From contig NZ_CP007044.2 of NCBI RefSeq assembly GCF_000520015.2, positions 4,898,001 through 4,962,000 of the forward strand: a stretch of 64,000 nucleotides of DNA. The letters run 5' to 3'. A program made the translations under genes and the position numbers. Numbering within the stretch: the first letter of the stretch is position 1; every line of letters starts with the position of its first letter. Source of the DNA: Chania multitudinisentens RB-25. GTDB lineage: Bacteria; Pseudomonadota; Gammaproteobacteria; Enterobacterales; Enterobacteriaceae. Below, one piece after another: positions 53,201 through 61,184 of this stretch. Below the pieces are notes generated by a model. The model made no database searches. It was not told where the DNA came from and saw only the letters and a program-made list of their open reading frames with translations.

Positions 53201-53466
53201 TGGCGCTGGCACTGGCGCTCTCGGATCTGGTCAGCCATAAAACCCGCATTGATTCGCTATTCCTTGACGAAGGCTTCGGTACGCTGGACGCAGAAACGCT
53301 GGATACCGCGCTGGACGCCCTCGACAGCCTCAATGCCACAGGTAAAACCATTGGTGTGATCAGCCATGTCGACGCCATGAAAGAACGCATACCCGTGCAG
53401 ATTAAAGTGAAAAAGATCAATGGGCTGGGCGTCAGTAAGTTGGAATCACAGTTCCGCATCGAATAA
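50227..53466 (+). CDS. sbcC: Exonuclease subunit SbcC (Rad50 family ATPase)
   Basis: 1079 residues (E. coli 1048). Walker A is GPTGAGKTTLLDAI near residue 36. Two long coiled coils flank the zinc hook CPLC (Cys535 and Cys538). The C-terminal lobe has TLSGGESFLVSLALALAL and Walker B LFLDEGFGTLDAET. The coiled coils are exceptionally glutamine-rich, with repeated QQQQ runs from CAG/CAA codons, which accounts for the spurious long frames in other phases. It partners SbcD. Confidence 0.97.
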   Translation: MRILSLRLKNLNSLQGEWKIDFTAEPFASNGLFAITGPTGAGKTTLLDAICLALYHQTPRLNVTPSQNELMTRHTAESLAEVEFEVKGIGYRAFWSQRRAKNDPGGNLQAPKVELALQKDGKILADKVRDKLDLIASITGLDFGRFTKSMMLSQGQFAAFLNADANDRAELLEELTGTEIYGQLSQRVFEQHKQAKTELDALHHRASGIELLNDQQRQDLENQLNALSAEEQQISQQAQLYQHQLHWLQQWQTTQRQWQEYQQQLSAVQQDYQLAAPQLQRLARSEPAEKLRPVLNERQRCQQDSLTLQQQIESLEQQQQQHVAQIAPLQQQREQAQTAKQAQVAQQQQQQVLIDEQVLPLDQQVAQLQHHQAETQKNQATSQQQYEEQRQALEQLANQRAQLAAQATQSQAKQAELSAAFEQQRQQQATLEKQSPQEKLRLRQTELAELRPVRQQLSTLASLFQQGQQHLEQQRLEFDTRQKQLAEAETQLENIRQQYKQHKTHLNDVEKTLELENRIFNLEAERARLQSGEPCPLCGSPHHPAIEQYQAVKPSETELRVAEMRAKNEALRTQGTELRARCENVKEQQHHLQQRIKQEEQQQQQHQQRWQTLSAPLAFDFTLHDTLRLNQWLATCDQEEHTVQQALLRHEQTTRAVQQAKDALNTLQQEQQQSQQEIALLGERLGLMQKNHADTQQQLAQLHQLAQQQQQNLTTLRHERTALFGEQQVAQVREQLRAAQVTCDNALQQATERLNHAQEQHERLAGQLAGLQQQQQQYTERWQQAEQQWQQALASSEFTDEAALSAALLEDAVRQQLQQEKERLQQRQVQASTLLAQAAQTLEQQRLSRPTDLDETLATPEALNQLAEQLKTLQLRQGEVRNQLSSDAQRRQNQQTLFAQIAQSQQQYSDWSTLNQLIGSKEGDKFRKFAQGLTLDHLMYLANHQLGRLHGRYLLQRKTNDTLELHVVDTWQADALRDTRTLSGGESFLVSLALALALSDLVSHKTRIDSLFLDEGFGTLDAETLDTALDALDSLNATGKTIGVISHVDAMKERIPVQIKVKKINGLGVSKLESQFRIE

Positions 53467-53552
53467 CAGGGTTAGCCGAGTGCCACGGGATACATTACGC
53501 TTGCAAGAGTGATGATAAATGTGATCGCGGCGGCAGTACGCAGCGAAAAGCG

Positions 53553-53580
53553 TTGAGCCCCTGCTGGCAATGGTTATCAT
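53553..53580 (+). promoter_or_regulatory. Promoter candidate for the antiterminator gene
   Basis: TTGAGC (53553-53558) and TATCAT (53575-53580) are 16 bp apart, four and five matches to the consensus. Transcription would start near 53587, just before the RAT-like sequence. Confidence 0.5.
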
Positions 53581-53593
53581 GCAACTCATAGCA

Positions 53594-53622
53594 GGATTGT
53601 CACTGTCAATACAGGCAAAACC
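53594..53622 (+). promoter_or_regulatory. RAT-like antiterminator RNA site
   Basis: The 29 bases start GGATTGTCACTG and end ACAGGCAAAACC, closely following the ribonucleic antiterminator of the E. coli bgl leader (GGATTGTTACTG ... GCAGGCAAAACC). The last bases overlap the 5' arm of the terminator at 53617-53659, so formation of one structure excludes the other. This is the hallmark of BglG/LicT/SacY control. Confidence 0.85.
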
Positions 53623-53659
53623 TGGCCTTCAGGATCGCTCCTGAAGGCCAGGTTTTTTT
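53617..53659 (+). terminator. Leader terminator controlled by the RAT
   Basis: AACCTGGCCTTCAGGA (53619-53634) and its exact complement (53639-53654) form a 16-bp stem with loop TCGC, followed by seven T. It lies 34 bp before the antiterminator gene, so it also ends sbcDC transcription. Confidence 0.92.
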
Positions 53660-53692
53660 GTTTTCAGCGGGCTAGAATGGCCAGGAATAATC

Positions 53693-54550
53693 ATGAAAAT
53701 CGCTAAGATACTCAATAATAATGTAGTGATTACGCTGAACGACCATCAGGAAGAAACCGTGGTGATGGGGCGAGGTATCGGCTTTAAAAAGAAAGTGGGT
53801 GACTCGATAGATGAAAGCCTGATCGAGAAGGTGTTTACCCTCAAGAGTGGCGAGATGAGCGAACGCTACAAGGAACTGCTGGCAGAAATTCCGCTGGCCT
53901 GTGTCACCACGGCCGATCGTATTATCACTCTCGCCCGCGAGCGGCTGCCCGGCAAATTGCACAACATCGTCTATATCACACTGACCGACCATATTCATTT
54001 CGCCTTGCAGCGCCATACGCAGGGGGTGAGTATCAAGAATGTGCTGCTGTGGGAAATCAAAAAACTCTACCCGAACGAGTTTGCTCTTGGGCTGGAAGCG
54101 TTAACGATCATTGCACAGCGTCTGGAAACCCAGTTACCGGAAGATGAAGCTGGTTTTATTGCCCTGCATCTGGTCAATGCCCAACTCAACGACGAAATGC
54201 ACAATACCCTGCATATCACCCGTGTGATGCAGGAAATCCTGAACATCGTCAAATACCATTTCCGCTTTGATTACAATGAAGAAGCACTCAGCTACCACCG
54301 CTTCGTCACCCACCTGAAATTCTTCGCCCAGCGCCTGTTGGGGAAAAACTACGTCGACAGTGACGATGATTCACTGTATCAGGTGGTAAAGGACAAATAT
54401 CATGAGTCATTTGCCTGCGCGGGCAAAATCAACCTGCATATCAAAAAGCACTATCAGCACCAGCTCACTCGTGAAGAAATGATGTTTCTGACGATCCACA
54501 TTGAGCGAGTGCGCAGTGAAAGTGAAATGAACTACATCGCCAAGGAATGA
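53693..54550 (+). CDS. BglG/LicT-family transcriptional antiterminator, orphan
   Basis: 285 residues. The RNA-binding CAT domain occupies residues 1-55 (MKIAKILNNNVVITLND, GRGIGFKKKVGD). Two PTS regulation domains follow, with the phosphorylatable histidines in TDHIHFAL and ALHLVNAQ (PRD1) and YHRFVTHLKFF and LTIHIERV (PRD2). All four are present, so it should respond to PTS phosphorylation. Its own leader holds a RAT and terminator, implying positive autoregulation. Unusually, no beta-glucoside PTS or glycosidase gene follows; the next gene, mak, faces it. Confidence 0.93.
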   Translation: MKIAKILNNNVVITLNDHQEETVVMGRGIGFKKKVGDSIDESLIEKVFTLKSGEMSERYKELLAEIPLACVTTADRIITLARERLPGKLHNIVYITLTDHIHFALQRHTQGVSIKNVLLWEIKKLYPNEFALGLEALTIIAQRLETQLPEDEAGFIALHLVNAQLNDEMHNTLHITRVMQEILNIVKYHFRFDYNEEALSYHRFVTHLKFFAQRLLGKNYVDSDDDSLYQVVKDKYHESFACAGKINLHIKKHYQHQLTREEMMFLTIHIERVRSESEMNYIAKE

Positions 54551-54594
54551 GATTTTCTTCCCCCCCTTGGCGCGAATACTCGGCATATTCCACA

Positions 54595-54625
54595 TTACAG
54601 GAAGGCGGCAAGCGCCTTCCTGTAA
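54595..54625. terminator. Hairpin between convergent antiterminator gene and mak
   Basis: TTACAGGAAGGCG (54595-54607) pairs perfectly with CGCCTTCCTGTAA (54613-54625) around a GCAAG loop. It lies between the two facing stop codons and can serve both. No long U-run follows. Confidence 0.65.
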
Positions 54626-54635
54626 CTCGAATGAC

Positions 54636-55544
54636 TCAGAACTGCGGCCATAACCAGGCCGCACCACGCACGCCGCTGGAATCACCGTGGACCGCTTTGC
54701 GGATCGGGGTTTCGCATTCGCCGCCAAACACCCAAGGTTTCACCAACTGCGGCACCTGCTGATACAGACGTTCAACGTTACTCATACCGCCCCCAAGCAC
54801 GATCACATCGGGATCAAAGAGATTGATCACGTGTGCCAATGATTTCGCCAGCCGCATTTCGTAGCGCGCAATCGCCTGTTCCGCCACGGCATCCTGCTGC
54901 GCCGCTAATGCCATGATTTTATCGCCTTTCAGCGCCTTGCCACTCAGCCGTGCGTAATCGGTAGCAAAGCCGGTACCGGAGATAAAGGTTTCAATACAGC
55001 CTTGTTTACCGCAATAACAAGGCACTTCGGCGCGGAACCGCAGTTCATCATCATCCAGCCATGGCAGAGGATTATGGCCCCACTCACCGGAAATGCCGTT
55101 TCCTCCGGCATGTACCTGGCCGTTAATGGCCACCCCTGCGCCGCAGCCAGTACCGATGATCACCGCAAACACGGTTTGGCTGCCCGCTCCTGCACCATCG
55201 GTCGCCTCCGACACTGCCAGACAGTTGGCATCGTTAGCCAACCGCACTTCACGCGCCAGCATGGCGGCAAGATCTTTATCCAACGGCTGGCCGTTCAACC
55301 AGGTAGAATTAGCATTTTTCACCAACCCGGTAAAAGGCGATAGCGTACCGGGTATCCCCACGCCCACCGTACCTGATTGGCCGGTTTTTTCTTCCGCCAA
55401 CCAGACCAGCCCGGCAATCGCCTGCAACGTCTCCTGATAGTCATGGCGCGGCGTGGCAATACGGTGACGGAACAGTTCCCGCCCGTCATCGGCTAACGCA
55501 ATCACTTCAATTTTTGTGCCGCCCAGATCAATACCAATGCGCAC
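54636..55544 (-). CDS. mak: Fructokinase, ROK family
   Basis: 302 residues, as E. coli Mak, with a GTG start at 55544 (V-RIGIDLGGTKIEVIAL) behind AGGAG; 21 upstream codons are open but unrelated. Mak phosphorylates fructose and mannose at C6. The ATP motif is GIDLGGTK, the catalytic Asp lies in LANDANCLAVSE, and the ROK zinc motif is CYCGKQGCIE preceded by GHNPLPW. In E. coli mak lies beyond araJ after sbcC; araJ is missing here. Confidence 0.95.
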   Translation of the reverse strand: MRIGIDLGGTKIEVIALADDGRELFRHRIATPRHDYQETLQAIAGLVWLAEEKTGQSGTVGVGIPGTLSPFTGLVKNANSTWLNGQPLDKDLAAMLAREVRLANDANCLAVSEATDGAGAGSQTVFAVIIGTGCGAGVAINGQVHAGGNGISGEWGHNPLPWLDDDELRFRAEVPCYCGKQGCIETFISGTGFATDYARLSGKALKGDKIMALAAQQDAVAEQAIARYEMRLAKSLAHVINLFDPDVIVLGGGMSNVERLYQQVPQLVKPWVFGGECETPIRKAVHGDSSGVRGAAWLWPQF

Positions 55545-55746
55545 TATTTTTCTCCTCAACACACGACAACAACGTTCTAGCCTAATGTAACCCACTGTCA
55601 GGATCACGCAATTCCCACCGAGTGTGACGCTGATGGCAATTTCCGCATCCAGTTACCGTTGGCTGCCGCTTATTAAGTAGCCATCGGTTACACTGCATTT
55701 AACTGGTTGATAACATTTATTCCTGCACAGAATCAGGGGAACAGCA

Positions 55747-56484
55747 ATGAAACCTGCCGTCCTGATCGTCGATGACGATCCCGCCATTTGTGATCTGCTC
55801 AATGATGTGCTGCATGAACACGTGTTCACCGTCTATACCTGCCACCGGGGCAGCGACGCGCTGACGTTGCTCAACCAACAACCGGATATTGCCCTGGTTC
55901 TGCTCGATCTGATCCTGCCAGACACCAACGGGCTACTGGTCTTGCAACAGATCCATCGCCTGCGGCCAGATTTACCCGTGGTGATGCTGACCGGCCTCGG
56001 TGCCGAATCCGACATGGTGGTCGGGCTGGAAATGGGCGCCGATGATTATATTGCCAAACCCTTCAACCCACGGGTGGTAGTGGCCCGTGCCAAAGCCGTA
56101 CTGCGCCGCACCGGGGCACTGGCGCTGGAACCAGCGGCAAATAACAGCAAACCCGCAGGCTGGCAGTTCAATGGCTGGTGCCTGGATACCACTCGCTGCC
56201 GCTTGCAAAACCCGCAGCGGCAAACGGTGGCTCTCACCCAGGGCGAATACGGTCTGCTATTAGCACTGGTTCAGCATGCCCGCAAAGTCCTGACCCGTGA
56301 GCGCCTGCTGGAACTGACCCACAGCGAAACGCTAGAGGTATTTGATCGCACCATTGACGTGCTGATCATGCGTTTACGGCGCAAAATCGAAACTAACCCA
56401 CATCAACCTGAACTGATTCGCACCATCCGCGGGCTGGGCTATGTGTTCGCGGCCGATGTCAGCCAACCGGTTGCTGTTGCCTGA
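55747..56484 (+). CDS. OmpR-family response regulator flanking the lyxose-type operon
   Basis: 245 residues. The receiver shows the acidic triad in IVDDDPAICD, the phosphorylated Asp in LLDLILPDTNG (near residue 54) and Lys in IAKPFNP. A linker of about 20 residues leads to a winged helix with LTQGEYGLL, RERLLELTHS and RTIDVLIMRLRRKIE. The overall pattern resembles TorR. No kinase is adjacent, but a TorS-like kinase lies at 62850, across the sugar operon. The last 26 bp overlap the 3' end of the facing kinase gene. Confidence 0.92.
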   Translation: MKPAVLIVDDDPAICDLLNDVLHEHVFTVYTCHRGSDALTLLNQQPDIALVLLDLILPDTNGLLVLQQIHRLRPDLPVVMLTGLGAESDMVVGLEMGADDYIAKPFNPRVVVARAKAVLRRTGALALEPAANNSKPAGWQFNGWCLDTTRCRLQNPQRQTVALTQGEYGLLLALVQHARKVLTRERLLELTHSETLEVFDRTIDVLIMRLRRKIETNPHQPELIRTIRGLGYVFAADVSQPVAVA

Positions 56485-57472
56485 TATACGCCATCAATTC
56501 CGGCAACGGTCGGGCACCATCAATGGCATTGGCACACCGCAGGTTAAAGCGGGCACAGGTGTGCGCCAGTTGTAGCGTGTCCTCTAACTGCCAATCTTCA
56601 TGGCTGGCGTAGAGCACCCCGGCACAGAACGCATCTCCCGCACCCACGCTGCCAACAATCTCTGCCGCATTCAGGTGCCAGGAAGGCTGCCAGCGTGCTG
56701 CGCCGCTCCGCTCCAACCCATAAGCACCTTCAGGGCAATGGATAACCACCCGCCGCCGCACGCCTTCCGCCATCAGTTGCTCTGCGGCCGGCGCCATTAA
56801 ATGCTGCTGCAGGCGGCCATCAGCCGCACGCAATACCAGCCCGGTAAATTCGCCGGCTTCCAGTTCATTAATCACCAGATAATCCAGCCAGCGCAACGCG
56901 GGCAGCACTAACGGGCGGTAGCGCGGATCGCCCTGGCGTGAAACCAGATCCAGCGAAGTGTGATAACCCCGCTGCTGCATCCGGGCCAACAAACGCGCGC
57001 TGCGTGTGCCAAACTCCTCATCTGGGCGATCAAGGCTATCGAGCAGCAGCAGGTAACCCAGATGGAAAATTTTGTGCTCACTGTTTACACAATCAAAAGC
57101 CGCCAGATCCAGCGAACGGTTGGCCCCAGGAGCATGAAAAAAAGTGCGTTGCCCCCCAGGCTCGGTCATGACTTGCGTCATTGACGTCATCGCCTGTGCG
57201 CTGCGCTGTACCCAACGGTGATCAACCTGATGCTGTGCCAGCATCTGCAACAGGTAATCGCCATCAGCATCACAACCGATAAGCCCGATTGCCGCCAGCG
57301 GCAGCCCGATCTGCATGCGCGCCAACGTCAACAGCACGTTAAGCGGCGCACCACCGGTGGCCCGCTCGCTGCGTTCAATCTCCACCAGCCAGCCGGGTTG
57401 CGGCCAGTGGGCAATCTGATGCACATGATCCACCAGCATATTGCCCGCGGAGAGAATACCGCACCGCGCCAT
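56459..57472 (-). CDS. PfkB-family carbohydrate kinase
   Basis: 337 residues. The N-terminal glycine motif is ATGGAPLNVLLTLARM, and the C-terminal PfkB signature GSVGAGDAFCAGVLY carries the catalytic Asp near residue 288. Its ATG overlaps the aldolase stop (TAATG), so the two are translationally coupled. With an isomerase and an aldolase beside it, the likely job is to phosphorylate the ketose made by the isomerase before cleavage. Family is clear; the substrate and phosphorylated carbon are not. Confidence 0.9.
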   Translation of the reverse strand: MARCGILSAGNMLVDHVHQIAHWPQPGWLVEIERSERATGGAPLNVLLTLARMQIGLPLAAIGLIGCDADGDYLLQMLAQHQVDHRWVQRSAQAMTSMTQVMTEPGGQRTFFHAPGANRSLDLAAFDCVNSEHKIFHLGYLLLLDSLDRPDEEFGTRSARLLARMQQRGYHTSLDLVSRQGDPRYRPLVLPALRWLDYLVINELEAGEFTGLVLRAADGRLQQHLMAPAAEQLMAEGVRRRVVIHCPEGAYGLERSGAARWQPSWHLNAAEIVGSVGAGDAFCAGVLYASHEDWQLEDTLQLAHTCARFNLRCANAIDGARPLPELMAYIRQQQPVG

Positions 57473-58332
57473 TATAGCCGCCCGGCGCTGCCGAAAATCT
57501 GCATCTGCTGCTGTACCACTTCGCTGATCGTCTGCTCCACCGCCAGCAACATTTCGGCAAACTCATCGTAAATTGCGTTGCGTTGCGCTATACGCTGCTC
57601 AATCACCCCCAGCGCCGCCTGCGACATGCCGGTGTAAAAATTGATCTTGTGGATACCCAACGCGATAGCCCGTTTGAAATCGGCATCACTGATACCAGAA
57701 CCACCGTGCAGCACCAGTGGTAAACCGGTCTGCTGCTGAATCGCCGCCAGGCGTGCAAAATCCAGCTTTGGCTCCCCTTTGTATTTACCGTGTGCGTTAC
57801 CAATCGCCACCGCCAACGCATCAATACCGGTTTGAGTGACAAATTCCTTCGCCCGCGCCGGATCGGTAAATTTATTGCTGTCGGCCTCGCCGTACAGCGC
57901 GCCGCCCTCATCCCCCCCGACCGCGCCCAATTCAGCCTCCACCGAAACCCCTACCGCGTGGCACATGCGCACCACCTCTTGGGTCTGGCGCACATTTTCC
58001 TCATAGCTCAGGCCGGAACCATCGAACATCACAGAACTAAAACCCAGCCGCAGCGCCCGCACCACGGCTTCGAAGTGCAAACCGTGATCAAGATTCAGCA
58101 CCACTGGAATATCATGCTGCGCGACTTCATGTTTAATCGCCGCCACCAGCGATTCCAGTGAGACATACTTGAAATGCACTTCAGCGATATTGATGATGAA
58201 CGGTGAACGGGCCTGTTTGGCAGCGCCGATCAACGCGCGCAGAAAGTGGCTGTCCAGTACGTTAAATGCTCCCAGCGCATAGCCATGCTGGCGGGCATGG
58301 GCCAGCCCCTGAGCCAATGAAATCAGAGCCAT
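57472..58332 (-). CDS. Class II aldolase (ketose-bisphosphate/ketose-1-phosphate type)
   Basis: 286 residues, the length of GatY/KbaY/FbaA-like enzymes. Zinc histidines are in LNLDHGLHFE (near residue 81), IGNAHGKYKG and VLHGGSGIS. The catalytic Asp is in NLDHG, with the acidic segment EAELGAVGGDEGG. The family cleaves ketose phosphates to dihydroxyacetone phosphate plus an aldehyde. Placed between isomerase (12 bp) and PfkB kinase (overlap), it likely performs the last step of the operon's pathway. Confidence 0.92.
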   Translation of the reverse strand: MALISLAQGLAHARQHGYALGAFNVLDSHFLRALIGAAKQARSPFIINIAEVHFKYVSLESLVAAIKHEVAQHDIPVVLNLDHGLHFEAVVRALRLGFSSVMFDGSGLSYEENVRQTQEVVRMCHAVGVSVEAELGAVGGDEGGALYGEADSNKFTDPARAKEFVTQTGIDALAVAIGNAHGKYKGEPKLDFARLAAIQQQTGLPLVLHGGSGISDADFKRAIALGIHKINFYTGMSQAALGVIEQRIAQRNAIYDEFAEMLLAVEQTISEVVQQQMQIFGSAGRL

Positions 58333-58343
58333 AGTATTACCTC

Positions 58344-59030
58344 CTACTCAATGAAACACCGGTATTCATTGCATAACAGCCACTTTGGCGGCTGATCTTC
58401 TTCGATCGGATCAAAGCGGCTAAGAGGCAGCAGAAAACGATTATCGTGGTCGTCGTCGTTCACCATAGACACTTCACCGACCAGCACATCGCCAAAACCT
58501 TCTTCTCCCCAAAAGCTGTGGTAAATCCCCGGTGTCAGGCAGATGCTTTCCCCCGGTGCCAGGCGCAGGCGAGAACCAGCGGCATGAGTTTGGCGGCAAC
58601 CATCAAGCACCACCGTCACCTCACTCGCTGCCAATTGCTCTTGCTGATCGGCGTTATACAGTTCAACAATCAGGTTGCCGCCGCCGCGATTGATAATGTC
58701 CTCACTCTTGCGCCAATGAAAATGCATCGGCGTGACCTGCGCTTCGCGGCAGTGCATCACCTTTTCTGCATAACATTTGCTGTACGGCTGGCCGCTGGGG
58801 GAACCGTTACGCAGCGTAAACAACGTCAGGCCGCGGTGGGCAAAATCATTCCCGCCGAAAGCCGTGACGTCCCACCCCAGTTTCAGGTCAAACACTTCCT
58901 GCCAAGGCTTATGATCGAGCTGCTGCCACACTTGCGGGCTGAAATGGGCAAAGGGGGGTAAATGAACATCATGCTGGGTAAAAAAATGCCGGGTCTGCTG
59001 CAAAATATGGTTCACGCTGGAACGGTTCAT
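58344..59030 (-). CDS. D-lyxose/D-mannose ketol-isomerase
   Basis: 228 residues of cupin type. The metal site is HFHWRKSEDIINRGGGNL (His, His, Glu) with a later TPGIYHSFWGEEG histidine. The sequence fits the D-lyxose isomerase family, which includes E. coli O157 Z5688 and an enzyme characterised from Serratia proteamaculans. It converts D-lyxose to D-xylulose, and D-mannose to D-fructose. The catalytic family is well supported; the physiological sugar is inferred. It lies 79 bp behind the binding-protein gene, after a hairpin. Confidence 0.92.
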   Translation of the reverse strand: MNRSSVNHILQQTRHFFTQHDVHLPPFAHFSPQVWQQLDHKPWQEVFDLKLGWDVTAFGGNDFAHRGLTLFTLRNGSPSGQPYSKCYAEKVMHCREAQVTPMHFHWRKSEDIINRGGGNLIVELYNADQQEQLAASEVTVVLDGCRQTHAAGSRLRLAPGESICLTPGIYHSFWGEEGFGDVLVGEVSMVNDDDHDNRFLLPLSRFDPIEEDQPPKWLLCNEYRCFIE

Positions 59031-59052
59031 GGTGCCTCCAGAGTCGTTTTTG

Positions 59053-59080
59053 CCCTCTCCCTGCTCACAGCGGGAGAGGG
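59053..59080 (-). terminator. Hairpin behind the second binding-protein gene
   Basis: CCCTCTCCC (59053-59061) and GGGAGAGGG (59072-59080) pair perfectly around a 10-base loop, 29 bases beyond the binding-protein stop. TTTTTG-like bases follow on neither side in ideal position, so an RNA-stabilising or attenuating role is more likely than full termination. Confidence 0.6.
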
Positions 59081-59108
59081 GCTAGCCGCCTTGCCTGAAC
59101 AGCAACGG

Positions 59109-60050
59109 TTATTTCACCGTCCAGCCTTTGTAGCTGCCGATATTGTTTCTATCGATCAGGGTCACCGGGATCAGCACCGGTTGGGTCGGTGCGGGTTTGC
59201 CTTGCAGAATGTCGTAACCAATCTCCACCGCTTTCGCCGCCATTACTTGCGGATCCTGCGCCGGGGTAGCAACAAACAGCGAATTACTGCGTTTCAATGC
59301 TTCCTCACCGTCTGGCGAACCATCAACCCCGACAATAAAGAATTCACTGCGTTGTGCCTGTTTGGCGGCCAGATCGGCACCGATGGCGGTAGGATCGTTA
59401 ATCGCGAATACCCCATCAATATGCGGATTAGCCGCCAGCAGCGAGGTCATGATTTCTAATCCCCCTTCACGGCTGCCCTTGGCGTTCTGGTTGTAGGAAA
59501 GCAGTTTGATCTCTGGGTGCTTCTTCAGCTCGGTCATGCAACCTTCCACCCGGTTTTGCACTGCTGAAACCGGCGGCCCATTGATGATCACCACATTGCC
59601 TTTATCTTTCAGCCGATCCGAGATGTACTTACAGGCCATTTCCCCGGCCTGGGTATTATCAGACGTGATGGTGGCATCCGCCCCTTCCGCCGCGACGTCC
59701 ACCGCGACCACCACAATTCCCGCATCTCTGGCACGTTTCACCGCCGGGCCAATACCTTTAGAATCCGCCGCGTTGAGAATAATCATATCCACCTTGGCAG
59801 CGATAAAGTTATCGATCTGCGCCACCTGCTGCCCCAGATCGTAACCACTGGATACCAGCGTGACGTTAACCTTATCTCCCGCCAGTTCGCGCGCCTTCAG
59901 TTCAGCCCCTTTGGTGATCTGCACAAAGAACGGGTTAGCCAGATCCCCCACCGTCACCCCAATCGATTTCAACTCTTTCGCCTGCACGAACGTGGCGCTG
60001 CCCAAGGCGGCGGTCACCAGTAAAGCGGTCATCAACGGTTTGAAACGCAT
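59109..60050 (-). CDS. Periplasmic sugar-binding protein (RbsB family)
   Basis: 313 residues from the ATG at 60050 (MRFKPLMTALLVTAALG); ten upstream codons are open but precede the signal peptide. The signal peptide ends FVQA. The mature start KELKSIGVTVGDLANPFFVQ is typical of Peripla_BP_4 proteins, with INGPPVSAVQNR, FAINDPTAIG and GVDGSPDGEEAL around the ligand cleft. TorT, the partner of TorS, is a related fold, which is of note because a TorS-like kinase flanks this operon. Confidence 0.93.
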   Translation of the reverse strand: MRFKPLMTALLVTAALGSATFVQAKELKSIGVTVGDLANPFFVQITKGAELKARELAGDKVNVTLVSSGYDLGQQVAQIDNFIAAKVDMIILNAADSKGIGPAVKRARDAGIVVVAVDVAAEGADATITSDNTQAGEMACKYISDRLKDKGNVVIINGPPVSAVQNRVEGCMTELKKHPEIKLLSYNQNAKGSREGGLEIMTSLLAANPHIDGVFAINDPTAIGADLAAKQAQRSEFFIVGVDGSPDGEEALKRSNSLFVATPAQDPQVMAAKAVEIGYDILQGKPAPTQPVLIPVTLIDRNNIGSYKGWTVK

Positions 60051-60122
60051 AGTGTTTTCCTCGTTATGTATGGATTCCAAGTGGCAGCCAACGGCGCTGC
60101 GGCTTGAAAGAAGACGGGTAAA

Positions 60123-61112
60123 TCAATGTTGGTAATTACGGGTACGATATTTATCAATCATCACCGCGATAATGATCACCGCCCCTTTGATCACCAACTG
60201 CCAGAAATACGAAACCCCCATCAGCGTCATGCCATTATTCAGGGTTGCGATGATCAGCGCCCCCACCAGCGTGCCGGTAATGGTGCCAATGCCCCCCACA
60301 AAGCTGGTGCCACCCAGGATCACCGCCGCAATGGCATCCAGCTCATAGCCCATGCCCAGGTTGCCGTTGGCGCTATAGAGGCGCGACGCGCTCATTACGC
60401 CTCCCAGCCCGGAAAGCAGCCCGCTCATACCGTAAACGAACAGCAACACCGCACCGACTTTAATCCCGGTCAGGCGCGCCGCCTGGATGTTGCCGCCCAC
60501 CGCATAAATGTGTACCCCCAAGGTGGTGCGGCGCAGGATAAACCAGCACAGGGCAATCACCGCAAAGGCGATCACCACCAGCCAGGGAATCGGCCCCAGA
60601 TATGCGTTACCGATCCATTCAAAGCTGATATTAGAGTTGATGATGGTGGTGCCATCCGCCAGCAGATACGCCGCACCGCGCAGTGCCGTATAGGTGCCGA
60701 GCGTGACGATAAACGGCGGCAACCCGGCATAGGCCACCAGAATGCCGTTGAACACCCCCATTCCCAGCCCGGCCAGCAGCGCCAACGGAATGGAAAGCCC
60801 AGCCAGGCCCGGCATCAGCGATACCGCCATCGCGATCACTGCGGTGGTGCCCAACATTGAACCGACCGACAAATCGATCCCCCCAGTCAGAATGATGAAG
60901 GTCATCCCAGCCGCCAGCACGATATTAATCGAGGCCTGGCGGGCTATATTCAGCAGGTTGGCATCGGTGAAAAAGTTGGGGGCCACAAAGCCGAAAACGA
61001 CGACGATCAGGATCAATATCGGCAAAATACCGACCGTTTGCATGAGATCGCCAAACAACGCTCGTTTCAGCGTCGGGGCTTTTGCGCTCGGCGGCACTGG
61101 CTGCGTAGTCAT
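60123..61112 (-). CDS. Sugar ABC transporter permease (RbsC family)
   Basis: 329 residues from the ATG at 61112, preceded by GGAGCC; 19 codons upstream are open but non-homologous. The family motifs AAGMTFIILTGGIDLSVGSM, AVGGNIQAARLTGI and GGTSFVGGIGTITGTLVGA are present among the hydrophobic helices. It pairs with the ATPase encoded 72 bp upstream and the binding protein encoded 72 bp downstream. Confidence 0.94.
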   Translation of the reverse strand: MTTQPVPPSAKAPTLKRALFGDLMQTVGILPILILIVVVFGFVAPNFFTDANLLNIARQASINIVLAAGMTFIILTGGIDLSVGSMLGTTAVIAMAVSLMPGLAGLSIPLALLAGLGMGVFNGILVAYAGLPPFIVTLGTYTALRGAAYLLADGTTIINSNISFEWIGNAYLGPIPWLVVIAFAVIALCWFILRRTTLGVHIYAVGGNIQAARLTGIKVGAVLLFVYGMSGLLSGLGGVMSASRLYSANGNLGMGYELDAIAAVILGGTSFVGGIGTITGTLVGALIIATLNNGMTLMGVSYFWQLVIKGAVIIIAVMIDKYRTRNYQH

Positions 61113-61184
61113 GGCAGGCTCCTTGGGTATGCAGATTGTACCCAGCGTCTTGCAAGCGGCGGCCTGCAATCCATCGGGTAGAGA

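Noticed and set aside
53530..53555. Full CRP site upstream of the orphan antiterminator
   Set aside because: Only the left half AAATGTGATC matches; the right half does not, so it was not called.
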